Source: CAXXOK01 sp963674895 (GTDB lineage: Bacteria; Bacillota; Clostridia; Christensenellales; Aristaeellaceae). Taken from it: a stretch of 64,000 nt of DNA. The position numbers were made by a program, and so were the translations under genes. Below are positions 1-9,802 of the stretch, piece after piece. Numbering within the stretch: the first letter of the stretch is position 1; each line of letters begins with the position of its first letter. The notes below the pieces were generated by a model, which saw nothing but the letters and a program-made list of their open reading frames with translations, did no database searches and was not told where the DNA came from. The stretch covers positions 1,612,001 through 1,676,000 of the forward strand of contig CAXXCY010000003.1 of NCBI GenBank assembly GCA_963674895.2. Direction: 5' to 3'.

Positions 1-612
1 GCAGAGCCTGCGCATGGTGGACATTCTCGAGCGCGACGGCAACGGGCTCAACCTTACCTACGAGGTGCGCAACGGCATCCTCACCCATTCGGGGGAACAG
101 CAGCCCGTGTCGCTGGAAGCGTGGTGCGTGCGCCGCGCCGACCGCATCGCCTACATCAACCACGATATCGACGACGCCGTCCGCGGCGAGATTTTAAAAT
201 GCCTCCGACCTGCCCTCCGACTGCCTGCGGACGCTTGGCAATACCCACGGCGAACGCATCAACACGATGATTACCGATATTATCAACTGCACTTTCAAAA
301 GACGCAGCGGGATGGAAATGTCCCCGGAGATCGCGCAGGCATCCGAAAAGCTGCGGGATTTCCTGTTCGAGCGCGTATACTTCGACGGCTGGCGCACGGA
401 GGAGGAGTCCCGCTGCGATTTCGCCCTGACCGCCCTGTTTGAGTATTACAACAAGCATCCCGAACAGATGCCGGACGAGTATGTATCCGTTGCCGATACG
501 CGAGGGCACGCAGCGCGCCGTATGCGATTTTCTCGCCGGCATGACCGACAGCTACGCCATCGACCTGTTCGGGGAGCGCTTTGTGCCCAAACATTTTTCC
601 GTGGAACCCTGA
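1..612 (+). CDS. dgt: dGTP triphosphohydrolase-like HD-domain protein (C-terminal part, frame broken twice)
   Basis: The window opens inside this gene. It reads as the C-terminal half of a dGTPase-like HD phosphohydrolase: a segment like YEVRNGILTH, then ADRIAYINHDIDDA, the second half of the HD metal site, then a helical tail ending FVPKHFSVEP before the TGA at 610-612. These enzymes hydrolyse dGTP to deoxyguanosine and triphosphate. In Clostridia the gene sits just before dnaG, as here. The reading frame changes twice: near 198-201, where removing one A from AAAA restores EILNASDLPSDCLRTLGN, and near 496-498, where removing one A restores VADREGTQRAVCDF. Both are single-base insertions. Because dnaG just downstream carries the same kind of lesion, I favour sequence error over a true pseudogene. 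Confidence 0.75.
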
Positions 613-700
613 AACGGCGCTGCGATTGAACGGCAGTGCGTTTTGACTGCCGGAGCAGGAAAGCGGCCCGCCGCGCGGCGAAAGACAGTAGAGGTGGAAA

Positions 701-2428
701 ATGACCAGATATCCGTCGGCATGGCTGGATGAGCTGCGGCTGCGCGCGGATATCGTGCAGATTGTATCCTCCTATGTACCGCTGAAGAAATCCGGGCACC
801 GCTACACAGGCCTATGCCCGTTCCATAACGAAAAAACGCCCTCGTTCAGCGTAGACGCCCAAAAGCAGCTGTATTACTGCTTCGGCTGCAAGGCGGGCGG
901 CAGCGTGATCCAGTTTGTAATGGAAATCGAGCACATGAGCTTCCAGGAAGCCGTCGCGTTCCTGGCCGAGCAGCTGCGCATGCCGCTGCCGGAAGTGCAA
1001 AACGATCCCGGATACGAGAAGCGGCGCTCCCTGAAGGAGCGCATTTACCTGGCCAACCAGGCCGCCGCCCGCCTGTACCACCACAACCTGTGGGAGCCGC
1101 AGGGCGAGCCGATCCTCAATTACCTCAAAGACCGCGGGCTGACCGACGCCGTCATCCGCCGCTTCGGCATCGGCGCGGCGACCGGCGACCTGCGGATCGG
1201 CGAAGCGCTGGCAAAGGAAGGCTTTGCCGCAGGACGAGCTGCTGGCGGCGGGGCTTGATCCGCAAACGCGACCAGCGGATACAGGATATGTTCTTCCAGC
1301 GCGCCGATCTTCCCCATCATCGACGCGTACGGCAACGTGCTCGGCTTCGGCGGGCGCGCCATGGGCGACGCGCAGCCCAAGTACCTCAACACCTCCGATA
1401 CCCCGGCCTTCAACAAGCGTTTCAACGTGTTCGCGGCCAACCTGCTGCGCAAGGAAAAGGGGCTCAAGCGGGTCATCCTGGTGGAAGGGTACATGGACGT
1501 GGTCGCGCTCTCGCAGTTCGGCGTCCCGGGCGTCGCGGCGACGCTGGGCACGGCGCTGACGCCGGAACAGGCGCGGCTTTTGTCCCGCTTCGCGCCGGAG
1601 ATCCACCTTTGTTACGACGGCGATTCCGCGGGCCAGAACGCCATCCTGCGCGGGCTGGAGGTGCTGGAAGGCCAGCAGGTGAAAACCCGCGTGCTGGATA
1701 TCCCCGGCGGGCTGGACCCGGACGAGTTTATCCGCCAAAAGGGAGCCGACGCGTTTCTCTCCCTCAAGCCCCTCTCCCCCGTCAGCTACCGCATCCGGCG
1801 GGAAAAGGAGAAGCACGACCTCTCCCAGGAGGAAGGGCGCACCGACTACGCCAAAGCCTGCGCGAAAATCCTCAAGGCCGTGCGCGAGCCCGTGGAACTG
1901 GAAAACCACTTGAAGCAGCTTTCCGTGGATACGGGCTACACGCGCGAAGTGCTATTGCAGCAGATGGGCGCCACCAAAGAAACCCGCAGTACCTACGCGC
2001 CGCCCAGACGCCCGGCTTTCCGCCGCGGCGCGCGGGAGCAAAAGCCCGTCGATATGACCGCCAGCACGGTGTTGGCCCTGCTGTCCGCGGGCAAGCTGCC
2101 AAACAACGTGGTTACCCCCCGCGATTTCGACGATCCCGACCTGCGGCTGATCGCCGAAACGCTGCTTTCGGGGCAGAGCCTCGGAGCGCTGCTGGACGAA
2201 CACGCCACCGATTCCCTGCGCCAGGCCGTCGGCGCGATCATGAGCGTCGAAATCGACGACGAACACGCCATGAATATGGCGCAGGAATGCTTTGAACAGG
2301 CCAAACGCACGAAACTGGAAAAAGAACTAGAGGAAATTGAACGGCGCGTGCAGAACTTATCCAATGAGGACCCCAAACAGGCGCAGCTGCAGCGGTCTTT
2401 AGAGATCATGCAGCAGCTGAAAAGCTGA
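701..2428 (+). CDS. dnaG: DNA primase DnaG (frame broken by three single-base insertions)
   Basis: Primase makes the RNA primers for replication. The N-terminal CHC2 zinc finger is visible (CPFHNEKTPSF, then CFGCKAGG), followed by the primase core, a TOPRIM domain with VEGYMDVV and the metal motif CYDGDSAG, and a C-terminal DnaB-interaction region; intact length is about 575 residues, normal for the family. The start ATG follows GAGGTGGAAA. The frame runs 2 to 0 to 1 and back to 2 between about 1226 and 1301. Removing one base at each of three places (a C in GCCG near 1227, a T near 1255, a C near 1300) restores an uninterrupted GFAQDELLAAGLIRKRD...FPIIDAYGN. As written, a TGA at 1256-1258 truncates the protein. 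Primase is essential, so sequence error is the likely cause. Confidence 0.93.
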
Positions 2429-2553
2429 AGCTTTCCCGCATAAGCCCTCCTGACTCATTCATCCGAACCCCTAACGCCAGCTTGCAGTCCCTGTTTGAAC
2501 CGCACGCTGCGCCGCAAAACCCCGCTTGATGCGTAATCCGTGAAGGAGTGATG

Positions 2554-3639
<1,086 letters not shown>

Positions 3640-3648
3640 GGGGCAGAC

Positions 3649-4377
3649 ATGTCGGAGGACAAACCGGGCGGAAACACGGCACGAATGATGAAAACCGATA
3701 AGCGGCTGCGCGCGGCCGCCGATTGGGTCGAACCCTGCGAAGTCATCGCCGATATCGGGTGCGACCACGGGCGGCTGGGAGCGATGCTGTTATTGGAGAA
3801 CCGCACCAAACATCTGCTGGCTTCCGACATCAGCGAAAAATCCCTGGAAAAAGCCCGGCACTGCCTGCGCCGGCACGGGCTGACGGGCAGGGCGGAATTC
3901 TTAGTCGCCGACGGGCTGGAAGCGCTCGACCGGAAAGTGGACACGGTCTGCATCCTCGGCATGGGCGGCGAAACGCTCAGCGGCATTCTATTGCGCGGCC
4001 AGGATAAGCTGCTGGGCGCGATGCTGGTTCTGGGCGCGCACACCAATCTGTATATCGTGAGGAAAACTTTACAGGCTATCGGCTACCGCCTGTCGGGCGA
4101 ACAGGTGGTCCGCTCGGAGGGCCGGATGTACGTGCTGTTGCGCGCCGTGCCCGCCGTCGGAAACGAGGAACCGTATACGCGCCGCGAACTGATGCTCGGC
4201 CCCGTGTTCCTCTCCGAACGCCCCGAAAGCTGGCGCCCGTGGCTGGAGCGCAGGCGGCACTACCTGCACAAGACCGTCAGCGCCATGACGTCGGCCGAAA
4301 GCGAGCCCAACGAAAAGCGGCTCCAAAAGGCGCAGGAGGAACTGAAATATACGCTGGATGTGCTGCAGAATCTCTGA
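3649..4377 (+). CDS. trmK: tRNA (adenine(22)-N(1))-methyltransferase TrmK
   Basis: SAM-dependent methyltransferase that makes m1A22 in tRNA. At 242 residues it is the usual size. The Rossmann motif I reads ADIGCDHGRLG near residue 37, followed by an acidic loop (ASDIS) and a conserved ILGMGGETLSGIL catalytic-loop segment near residue 105; a helical C-terminal extension follows, as in the family. The start lies 9 bases after the sigA stop. The gene order sigA-trmK-nif3-like is common in Firmicutes, which supports the call. The gene ends 14 bases before the Nif3-like gene, so they are probably cotranscribed. Confidence 0.92.
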   Translation: MSEDKPGGNTARMMKTDKRLRAAADWVEPCEVIADIGCDHGRLGAMLLLENRTKHLLASDISEKSLEKARHCLRRHGLTGRAEFLVADGLEALDRKVDTVCILGMGGETLSGILLRGQDKLLGAMLVLGAHTNLYIVRKTLQAIGYRLSGEQVVRSEGRMYVLLRAVPAVGNEEPYTRRELMLGPVFLSERPESWRPWLERRRHYLHKTVSAMTSAESEPNEKRLQKAQEELKYTLDVLQNL

Positions 4378-4391
4378 AAGAAGGACGCACG

Positions 4392-5162
4392 ATGACGGTA
4401 AACGACGTTTTCGAATGGCTGGATCAGATCGCGCCGTTTGAAACGCAGGACGAAATGGATAATGCCGGGATGCTTGCCGGCAGTCCCTCCGCCGAGGTGC
4501 GCAGGATACTGTTCACGCTGGATGTGACCGGGCCCGCCGTGGCCGAAGCCGCGCGGGCCGGCGCAGAGCTGATCGTTTCCCACCATCCGTTGATGTTCCG
4601 GCCCGTGCAGAAGCTGCTTTTTGACCGGGGCGAAGGCGCGGTGATCCGTGCGCTCGCGGGCTCCGGCATCAGCCTGATCGCGGCGCACACGAACCTGGAC
4701 CAATGCGAAGGCGGCATAGCGGACAGCCTGGCCGAAGCGCTGGGGCTTGAAAACATCCGGACGAGCGGGCAAAGCCCCTACCTGCGCGCTGGAGAGCTGA
4801 AAGAGCCGTGCACGGCAAAGGAGTTTCTATCGTTCATCGATCAACGCCTTTCCGCCTGCACGCGCCTGTACGGGGATCCGGACGCCCTCATCCGCAGCGT
4901 CGCCGTCGGCCCCGGCGCCGACGGCGAAGACTACGTCCATGCCGATGCCGACGCGTTCGTCACCGGCGAGATCAGGCACCACGAGCTGCTGGACGCCGCG
5001 GACAGGGGATTGACGGTATTCGACGCGGGGCACTACCCCACCGAGTTTCCCGGCGTCGCCGCGCTGCACAGGCGCTTTGCGGCAGCCGCTTCCAAAAACC
5101 GCTGGGCCGTGGAAGCGTCGCTGTATACGCGGCCGCCGTACCCGTGCCGGACGCAAGGATAA
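4392..5162 (+). CDS. Nif3-like dinuclear metal centre hexameric protein
   Basis: Member of the Nif3/YqfO family, which binds two metal ions per subunit. The metal-ligand stretches are visible: SHHPLMF, AAHTNLD, and the C-terminal GEIRHHELLDAA followed by AGHYPTE. At 256 residues this is the short form without the PII-like insertion. A longer in-frame opening begins inside trmK, but the ATG at 4392 follows AAGAAGGACGCACG and starts with MTVNDVFEWLDQIAP, typical of the family. The molecular function of this family is not settled; GTP cyclohydrolase-like activity and roles in cofactor metabolism have been proposed. It is part of the conserved sigA-trmK-nif3 block. Confidence 0.88.
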   Translation: MTVNDVFEWLDQIAPFETQDEMDNAGMLAGSPSAEVRRILFTLDVTGPAVAEAARAGAELIVSHHPLMFRPVQKLLFDRGEGAVIRALAGSGISLIAAHTNLDQCEGGIADSLAEALGLENIRTSGQSPYLRAGELKEPCTAKEFLSFIDQRLSACTRLYGDPDALIRSVAVGPGADGEDYVHADADAFVTGEIRHHELLDAADRGLTVFDAGHYPTEFPGVAALHRRFAAAASKNRWAVEASLYTRPPYPCRTQG

Positions 5163-5197
5163 CCCGCTCCACGGGGAGCAATCGAAGGAGGATATGA

Positions 5198-5905
5198 ATG
5201 GAACAAATCGAGAGGCTGCTTGATTTTCAGGAAGCCGATATGGAAGCCGACGCGCTGGAGATGGAAATCCGGCGTTCCCCCAACCGCATAGCGCTGAAAA
5301 AAAATCTCGACTTTCTCAAGGAACAGCAGGACGCGGTCAAACAGATGGAAGAACAGATCGCAACGATGCTGGACCGCGTGGACGTAATCAGCGAGGCGAT
5401 CGGGCGGCAGCGGGACCAGCTCAAGGCTCTGCAGACGCGCCTTACGGAGGCGCCGCCCGCGAATCTTGAGGAAACCAAGACGATGACCCATGACGCGCAG
5501 AGCCTGATTTTCGATATCCACGGCTATGAAAACGAAATGAAGCGCATCCAGAGCGAGGCCGCCGACAACGAGCGCAAGCACAAGGAAATCGTCATCAAGT
5601 TCGCCAAAGTCAAAACCGAGTACGACCAGCAGAAGGTGGAGTACGAGGAAGAGTACAAGGAACAGATGAAGGCGCTGGAAGAAAAACGAAGGGTCGCGCA
5701 GGAGAAGTGCAAGGGCATCGACCAGAAGCTCATGGAACGCTACCAGATTATCAAAAAGCATTCCACGCCGCCGGTGGTCAAGCTGATCAACGGCCAGTGC
5801 GGCGGCTGTTACATGGGCCTTCCCTCCGTAACGCTGCGTAACCTGAAAGCCGGCTCGGACATCATCGAATGCGAGAGCTGCGGCAGGATGATCGTGCCGT
5901 TGTAA
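5198..5905 (+). CDS. C4-type zinc-ribbon coiled-coil protein (COG1579 / CdsZ-like)
   Basis: A 235-residue protein made of a long alpha-helical coiled coil (about residues 1-185, rich in Glu, Lys and Gln) and a C-terminal four-cysteine zinc ribbon (CGGCYMG ... CESCGRM). This architecture is that of COG1579 proteins, whose chlamydial members (CT398/CdsZ) bind sigma-54 or type III secretion parts; in Clostridia the function is unknown. The start ATG follows GAAGGAGGATATGA. It lies directly after the Nif3-like gene, a conserved pairing. Confidence 0.88.
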   Translation: MEQIERLLDFQEADMEADALEMEIRRSPNRIALKKNLDFLKEQQDAVKQMEEQIATMLDRVDVISEAIGRQRDQLKALQTRLTEAPPANLEETKTMTHDAQSLIFDIHGYENEMKRIQSEAADNERKHKEIVIKFAKVKTEYDQQKVEYEEEYKEQMKALEEKRRVAQEKCKGIDQKLMERYQIIKKHSTPPVVKLINGQCGGCYMGLPSVTLRNLKAGSDIIECESCGRMIVPL

Positions 5906-5923
5906 ATACATCAGGAGAATTTC

Positions 5924-7249
5924 ATGGATATCATTCAAATCATCGAAAAGAAAAAACATGGAAACGCGCTGACCCGGCAGGAGATCGCGTTTTTTATCGA
6001 CGGCGCGACGAAGGGAACCATCCGCGATTATCAGCTCTCCGCGCTTCTGATGGCCATTCTGATCCGGGGCATGACTTCCGAGGAGACCACCTGGCTGACG
6101 CTTGAAATGGCGCATTCCGGCGCGATGGTGGATTTGAAAGACATCCCGGGCGTTCCCGTGGACAAGCATTCCACGGGCGGCGTCGGCGATACCACCACGC
6201 TGATCGTAGCGCCCCTGGTGGCGGCGTGCGGCGTGCCGGTTGCCAAAATGTCAGGCCGCGGGCTTGGGCACACGGGCGGGACGCTGGATAAGCTCGAATC
6301 CATTCCCGGCTTTCGCATCAGCCTGCGCATGGAGGAATTCATCGCGCAGGTCAAGCGTATCGGCATCGCGGTCGTCGGGCAGACGAACGATCTGGCGCCC
6401 GCCGACAAGGCGCTCTACGATCTGCGAAACGATACCGCCACCGTGGACAGCTTGCCGCTGATCGCGTCCAGCATCATGTCCAAGAAGCTCGCCAGCGGTA
6501 CCAAAGCCATCGTGCTGGACGTGAAAACCGGATCGGGCGCGATTATGCCGACGCTTGAGCAGAGCGTCGAACTGGCGCAGGAAATGGTGCGTATCGGCAC
6601 CGACGCGGGCTGCAGCGTGATCGCGCTCGTCACCGATATGGACGAGCCGCTGGGCAGCCATATCGGCAACGCGCTGGAAGTGAAGGAAGCGATCGACGTG
6701 CTTTCCGGCCGCGCGCTGGGGCCGCTGCTGGACGTTTCCATGGAACTCGGCGCGCAGATGCTCATCGCCGCGGGCGCGGCGGACCATGATTTGAAAGCCA
6801 AGCAGATGCTTCATCAGGCGCTGGCCTCGGGCAAGGGCCTTATCAAACTGCGCGAGATGATCGCGGCGCAGGGCGGCAATCCGGAGGTCTGTTCCGACGT
6901 CACGCTGCTGCCACAATCCAGCATCGTAACCGACGTCCGCACGGAGACCGCCGGGTACGTGCACCGCATGGATACCAGGCGCCTGGGATACCTGGCGCTG
7001 CACATGGGCGCGGGGCGCGTGCAGAAAACGGATACCATCGACCCCTCCGTCGGCTATGTGCTGCGCCGGCGGATCGGCGACGCGGTGATGAAGGGCGACG
7101 TCCTTGCAACCGTCCACGCCGCCAGGGAAGCGGACGTCGCGCTTGCCCGGGAGGAATTGCGCCGCGCGATCATGATCCTGCCCGAACCGGCGAAGCCGCT
7201 CAAGCTCATGCATGCGATCGTCAGCGGCAAGGGTATCGTATATTTATAA
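5924..7249 (+). CDS. pdp: Pyrimidine-nucleoside phosphorylase
   Basis: Splits uridine, thymidine and deoxyuridine with phosphate to give the base and (deoxy)ribose 1-phosphate. The 441 residues match the thymidine/pyrimidine-nucleoside phosphorylase family. The phosphate-binding signature KHSTGGVGDTTTL is at about residue 80, followed by KMSGRGLGHTGGTLDKLES (the family signature) and a C-terminal PYNP domain (VLRRRIGDAVMKGDVLATVHA). The start ATG has AGGAG at short distance. It is closely packed after the zinc-ribbon gene (18 bases), suggesting one transcript. Confidence 0.95.
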   Translation: MDIIQIIEKKKHGNALTRQEIAFFIDGATKGTIRDYQLSALLMAILIRGMTSEETTWLTLEMAHSGAMVDLKDIPGVPVDKHSTGGVGDTTTLIVAPLVAACGVPVAKMSGRGLGHTGGTLDKLESIPGFRISLRMEEFIAQVKRIGIAVVGQTNDLAPADKALYDLRNDTATVDSLPLIASSIMSKKLASGTKAIVLDVKTGSGAIMPTLEQSVELAQEMVRIGTDAGCSVIALVTDMDEPLGSHIGNALEVKEAIDVLSGRALGPLLDVSMELGAQMLIAAGAADHDLKAKQMLHQALASGKGLIKLREMIAAQGGNPEVCSDVTLLPQSSIVTDVRTETAGYVHRMDTRRLGYLALHMGAGRVQKTDTIDPSVGYVLRRRIGDAVMKGDVLATVHAAREADVALAREELRRAIMILPEPAKPLKLMHAIVSGKGIVYL

Positions 7250-7276
7250 CGCGCATCCGTGCGGAAAGGCCGAACG

Positions 7277-7756
7277 ATGACCTGTGATCCAACCCCAACG
7301 TCCCGCACCGTATCGCACAGCCGGACGGAGCAGGTGCATATCGTCATGCCCGGCGACTGCAACCAGTATTTCCGCCTCTTCGGCGGGCAGCTTACGCAGT
7401 GGATCGATACCGTTGCCGCCGTGGTCGCGCGCAGGCATTCGGGCCGCGCGGTCACGACCGCGTCCATCGACCGGCTCGATTTTCTGGCGTCCGCATCGCT
7501 CAACGACCTGATCGTTTTACAGGGCAGGGTCCTGTACGTCGGGCGCACCAGCATGCTGATCGCGGTGGATACCTTCGTGGAAAGCCCGTTCTGCCGGGAA
7601 CGCAGGCTGGTGAACCGGGCCACCCTCACAATGGTCGCGCTGGGCGAGGACAACCAGCCTGTGGAGGTGCCCCGGCTGACGCCTGAAACCCAGGAGGAAA
7701 CGGCGGATTTTGCCAAAGGCAAAACGCTGTACGAGGCCAAGCGCTCCGCGCGCTGA
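7277..7756 (+). CDS. Acyl-CoA thioesterase, single hotdog domain
   Basis: A 159-residue hotdog-fold thioesterase of the YciA/BFIT type, which hydrolyses acyl-CoA to free acid and CoA. The characteristic segment with an asparagine followed by FGGQLTQWID is at about residues 28-44. I prefer ATG 7277 because GGAAAGG lies 8 bases upstream; a GTG at 7259 in the same frame has no better site. It overlaps no neighbour and ends 4 bases before the -35 box of the next promoter. The substrate chain length cannot be read from sequence. Confidence 0.85.
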   Translation: MTCDPTPTSRTVSHSRTEQVHIVMPGDCNQYFRLFGGQLTQWIDTVAAVVARRHSGRAVTTASIDRLDFLASASLNDLIVLQGRVLYVGRTSMLIAVDTFVESPFCRERRLVNRATLTMVALGEDNQPVEVPRLTPETQEETADFAKGKTLYEAKRSAR

Positions 7757-7759
7757 GCT

Positions 7760-7788
7760 TTGACACCCCATACCCAAAATGCTATAAT
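7760..7788 (+). promoter_or_regulatory. Sigma-A promoter of the decarboxylase beta operon
   Basis: TTGACA at 7760-7765 and TATAAT at 7783-7788, both consensus, with a 17-base spacer. This is one of the best promoters in the window and starts the beta/gamma-subunit operon. Confidence 0.9.
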
Positions 7789-7822
7789 TCCCGCAATGGA
7801 AAAACCTTGAGGAGGAAGGGCC

Positions 7823-9058
7823 TTGGACGAAATCACCGCGTTGCTCAAAGAGATGTTTTCCGGTGTTCTGTACATGGGGTCTATCGACGGGCTGAAGACT
7901 TTGATCATGTTCCTGATCTCCGGCACGCTGATCTACCTGGCGATACGAAAGGATTACGAGCCCGCGCTGCTTTTGCCGATCGCGTTCGGCGCGATTTTAG
8001 CCAACCTCCCGCCCATCATCGACGCGGTCACCGGCGATCCGGCGGCGAGCGTGCTGGGCAGCGGCGGGTTTTTAACGGTGCTGTTCAACGCGGGAATCAA
8101 AAACGAGCTGTTCCCCATTCTCATTTTCATCGCCGTGGGCGCTATGATCGATTTCTCCCCGCTCTTAAAGGACCCGTCGATGATCTTCTTCGGCGCGGCG
8201 GCTCAGTTCGGGATCTTCGCGACATTTTTGCTGTCGATGCTTTTGATCCCCGCCGCCTTCCCCAACGTCGCGGCGATGGCCGCCGGACCCGAAAGGGACA
8301 GCCTGGTGCTCCGGCTCGCGTCCGCGATCGGCATCATCGGCGCAGCGGACGGCCCGACCACGCTGTATGTTGCCAACCATTTTGACCTGAAAGAGTATAT
8401 GGCGCCGATCTCGGTCGCCGCGTACAGCTATATGGCGCTGGTGCCCGTCATTCAGCCGCCGATCATCCGCGCGCTGACCACCAGGCACGAGCGCACCATC
8501 CATATGACCTATACCGACCATCCCGCCTCGAGGCTTACGCTGATCCTGTTTCCGATCGTCGTCACCATCCTGGCGGGCGTCATCGTGCCCATGAGCGTGC
8601 CGCTGGTCGGCAGCCTGATGTTCGGCAACCTCCTGCGCGAGTGCAAGGTGCTGGAGCGCCTGTCCAAAACCGCGCAGAACGAGCTGGCGAACCTCGTCAC
8701 CATCCTCCTGGGGCTGACCATCGGGTCCACGATGCTGGCCAAAAACTTCCTGCGCTGGGACACGCTGTTCATCCTGACGCTCGGCCTGCTCGCCTTTGTG
8801 TTCGACACCGCGGGCGGCGTGCTGTTCGCCAAGTTCCTGAATCTCTTCCGCAAGCACAAGCTCAACCCGATGATCGGCGCGGCGGGTATCTCCGCCTTCC
8901 CGATGTCGGCGCGCGTAATCCAGAAGATGGCCAAGGAAGAGGACCCGTACAATTTCGTGCTGATGCAGGCCACCAGCGCCAACGTATCGGGGCAGCTGGG
9001 CTCCATCGTCGCGGGCGGCCTGGTGATTACGCTGGTCGGCCTTTTGATCGGCTGGTAA
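7823..9058 (+). CDS. Sodium ion-translocating decarboxylase, beta subunit
   Basis: Polytopic membrane subunit of the Na+-pumping biotin-dependent decarboxylases (oxaloacetate, methylmalonyl-CoA or glutaconyl-CoA type). 411 residues with about ten hydrophobic segments. The conserved Na+/proton site motifs are present: AADGPTTLYVAN in the middle and ATSANVSGQLGSIVAGG near the C-terminus. The start is TTG at 7823 after GAGGAGGAAGG. Downstream lie a gamma-like small subunit and a membrane protein; no carboxyltransferase or biotin-carrier gene is nearby, so the substrate cannot be told from context. Confidence 0.93.
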   Translation: MDEITALLKEMFSGVLYMGSIDGLKTLIMFLISGTLIYLAIRKDYEPALLLPIAFGAILANLPPIIDAVTGDPAASVLGSGGFLTVLFNAGIKNELFPILIFIAVGAMIDFSPLLKDPSMIFFGAAAQFGIFATFLLSMLLIPAAFPNVAAMAAGPERDSLVLRLASAIGIIGAADGPTTLYVANHFDLKEYMAPISVAAYSYMALVPVIQPPIIRALTTRHERTIHMTYTDHPASRLTLILFPIVVTILAGVIVPMSVPLVGSLMFGNLLRECKVLERLSKTAQNELANLVTILLGLTIGSTMLAKNFLRWDTLFILTLGLLAFVFDTAGGVLFAKFLNLFRKHKLNPMIGAAGISAFPMSARVIQKMAKEEDPYNFVLMQATSANVSGQLGSIVAGGLVITLVGLLIGW

Positions 9059-9061
9059 TTG

Positions 9062-9090
9062 TTTATGCCAAACCCAAGGTTTGGCATAAA
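9062..9090 (+). repeat. Perfect 13-bp inverted repeat between beta and gamma-like genes
   Basis: TTTATGCCAAACC (9062-9074), loop CAA, GGTTTGGCATAAA (9078-9090). It begins 4 bases after the beta-subunit stop and ends directly at the Shine-Dalgarno GAAGGAGG of the next gene. There is no T-tract, so it looks like an intercistronic RNA hairpin that may set mRNA stability or relative expression, rather than a terminator. Confidence 0.85.
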
Positions 9091-9104
9091 GAAGGAGGAA
9101 CGGT

Positions 9105-9296
9105 ATGCATTCAATTTTAATACTACTTACAACCGCCGTATCGGGTTCCGCGCTTACGAATATGTCAATCCTCAACAAGGGGCTGTTCACAACGCTGTTC
9201 GGCCTGGTCGGCGTGTTTCTGGTGCTGACGCTTTTCTTCGTCGCCATCAAGCTGATCCAGCGGCCGGGCAAAACGCCCCCCGAAACAAAGGAGTAA
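9105..9296 (+). CDS. OadG-like small gamma subunit of the Na+-pumping decarboxylase
   Basis: A 63-residue protein with one strongly hydrophobic helix (about residues 26-50) and a short polar tail (RPGKTPPETKE), the organisation of OadG/gamma subunits, which anchor and assemble the decarboxylase complex. Sequence identity to known OadG is low at this length, so the call rests on size, topology and its place directly behind the beta-subunit gene. The start ATG follows GAAGGAGGAACGGT. Confidence 0.65.
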   Translation: MHSILILLTTAVSGSALTNMSILNKGLFTTLFGLVGVFLVLTLFFVAIKLIQRPGKTPPETKE

Positions 9297-9302
9297 CCCG
9301 CC

Positions 9303-9791
9303 ATGCTTTACTCGCAATCGGACAGGGACGCGGTCATAGCCCGGGTCAAAAAGCGCTCCGCAATCGTTTGGACGCCCGCCGCGGTTTTGCTGGCGCTGGC
9401 CGTCGCCGCCTTCGTGTTCTACCGGCTGCGGCACGACGAGAGCGGCTGGATTGTGTCCGCCATATTCACCATCCTCGGCGGCGGGTACGCTATTTTCTTC
9501 TACGGCGTATATCTGGGACCGATGCGCAAGTACAAAAAGCATCTGGACTATATGCTCGACGGCCGCAAGCGCGTGACCGAGGGAATCCTCAAGGAAGTCA
9601 CCCAAACCATTCAGGACCGGGAAGGCGTCGATTGCTTTTCCGTGCTGATCAACGTCGGCGAAAAGAACGATCCGGAAGACGACCGCCTGTTCTATCTGGA
9701 CGCGTATAAATCCATGCCCAGCTTTCAACCCGGCGAGCGCGTGCGCATCGAGAGCAACGACCGTATGATCGCCGGTGTCACTAAAATCTAA
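9303..9791 (+). CDS. Membrane protein of unknown function
   Basis: A 162-residue protein with two membrane helices near the N-terminus (about residues 22-42 and 50-70), then a cytoplasmic alpha/beta-looking domain rich in charged residues ending VRIESNDRMIAGVTKI. I do not recognise the family. It follows the gamma-like gene by 6 bases and precedes the alcohol dehydrogenase by 11 bases, so it is very likely part of the decarboxylase operon. Confidence 0.75.
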   Translation: MLYSQSDRDAVIARVKKRSAIVWTPAAVLLALAVAAFVFYRLRHDESGWIVSAIFTILGGGYAIFFYGVYLGPMRKYKKHLDYMLDGRKRVTEGILKEVTQTIQDREGVDCFSVLINVGEKNDPEDDRLFYLDAYKSMPSFQPGERVRIESNDRMIAGVTKI

Positions 9792-9802
9792 GGAGTTAAT
9801 CA

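Noticed and set aside
812..1909. Long open frames opposite dnaG and inside it in a different frame
   Set aside because: They carry no family motif and their composition is typical of the shadow of a GC-rich gene; the primase is supported by its motifs.
4827..6169. Minus-strand open frames opposite the Nif3-like and zinc-ribbon genes
   Set aside because: No Shine-Dalgarno at their starts and no family; plus-strand genes are conserved and contiguous.
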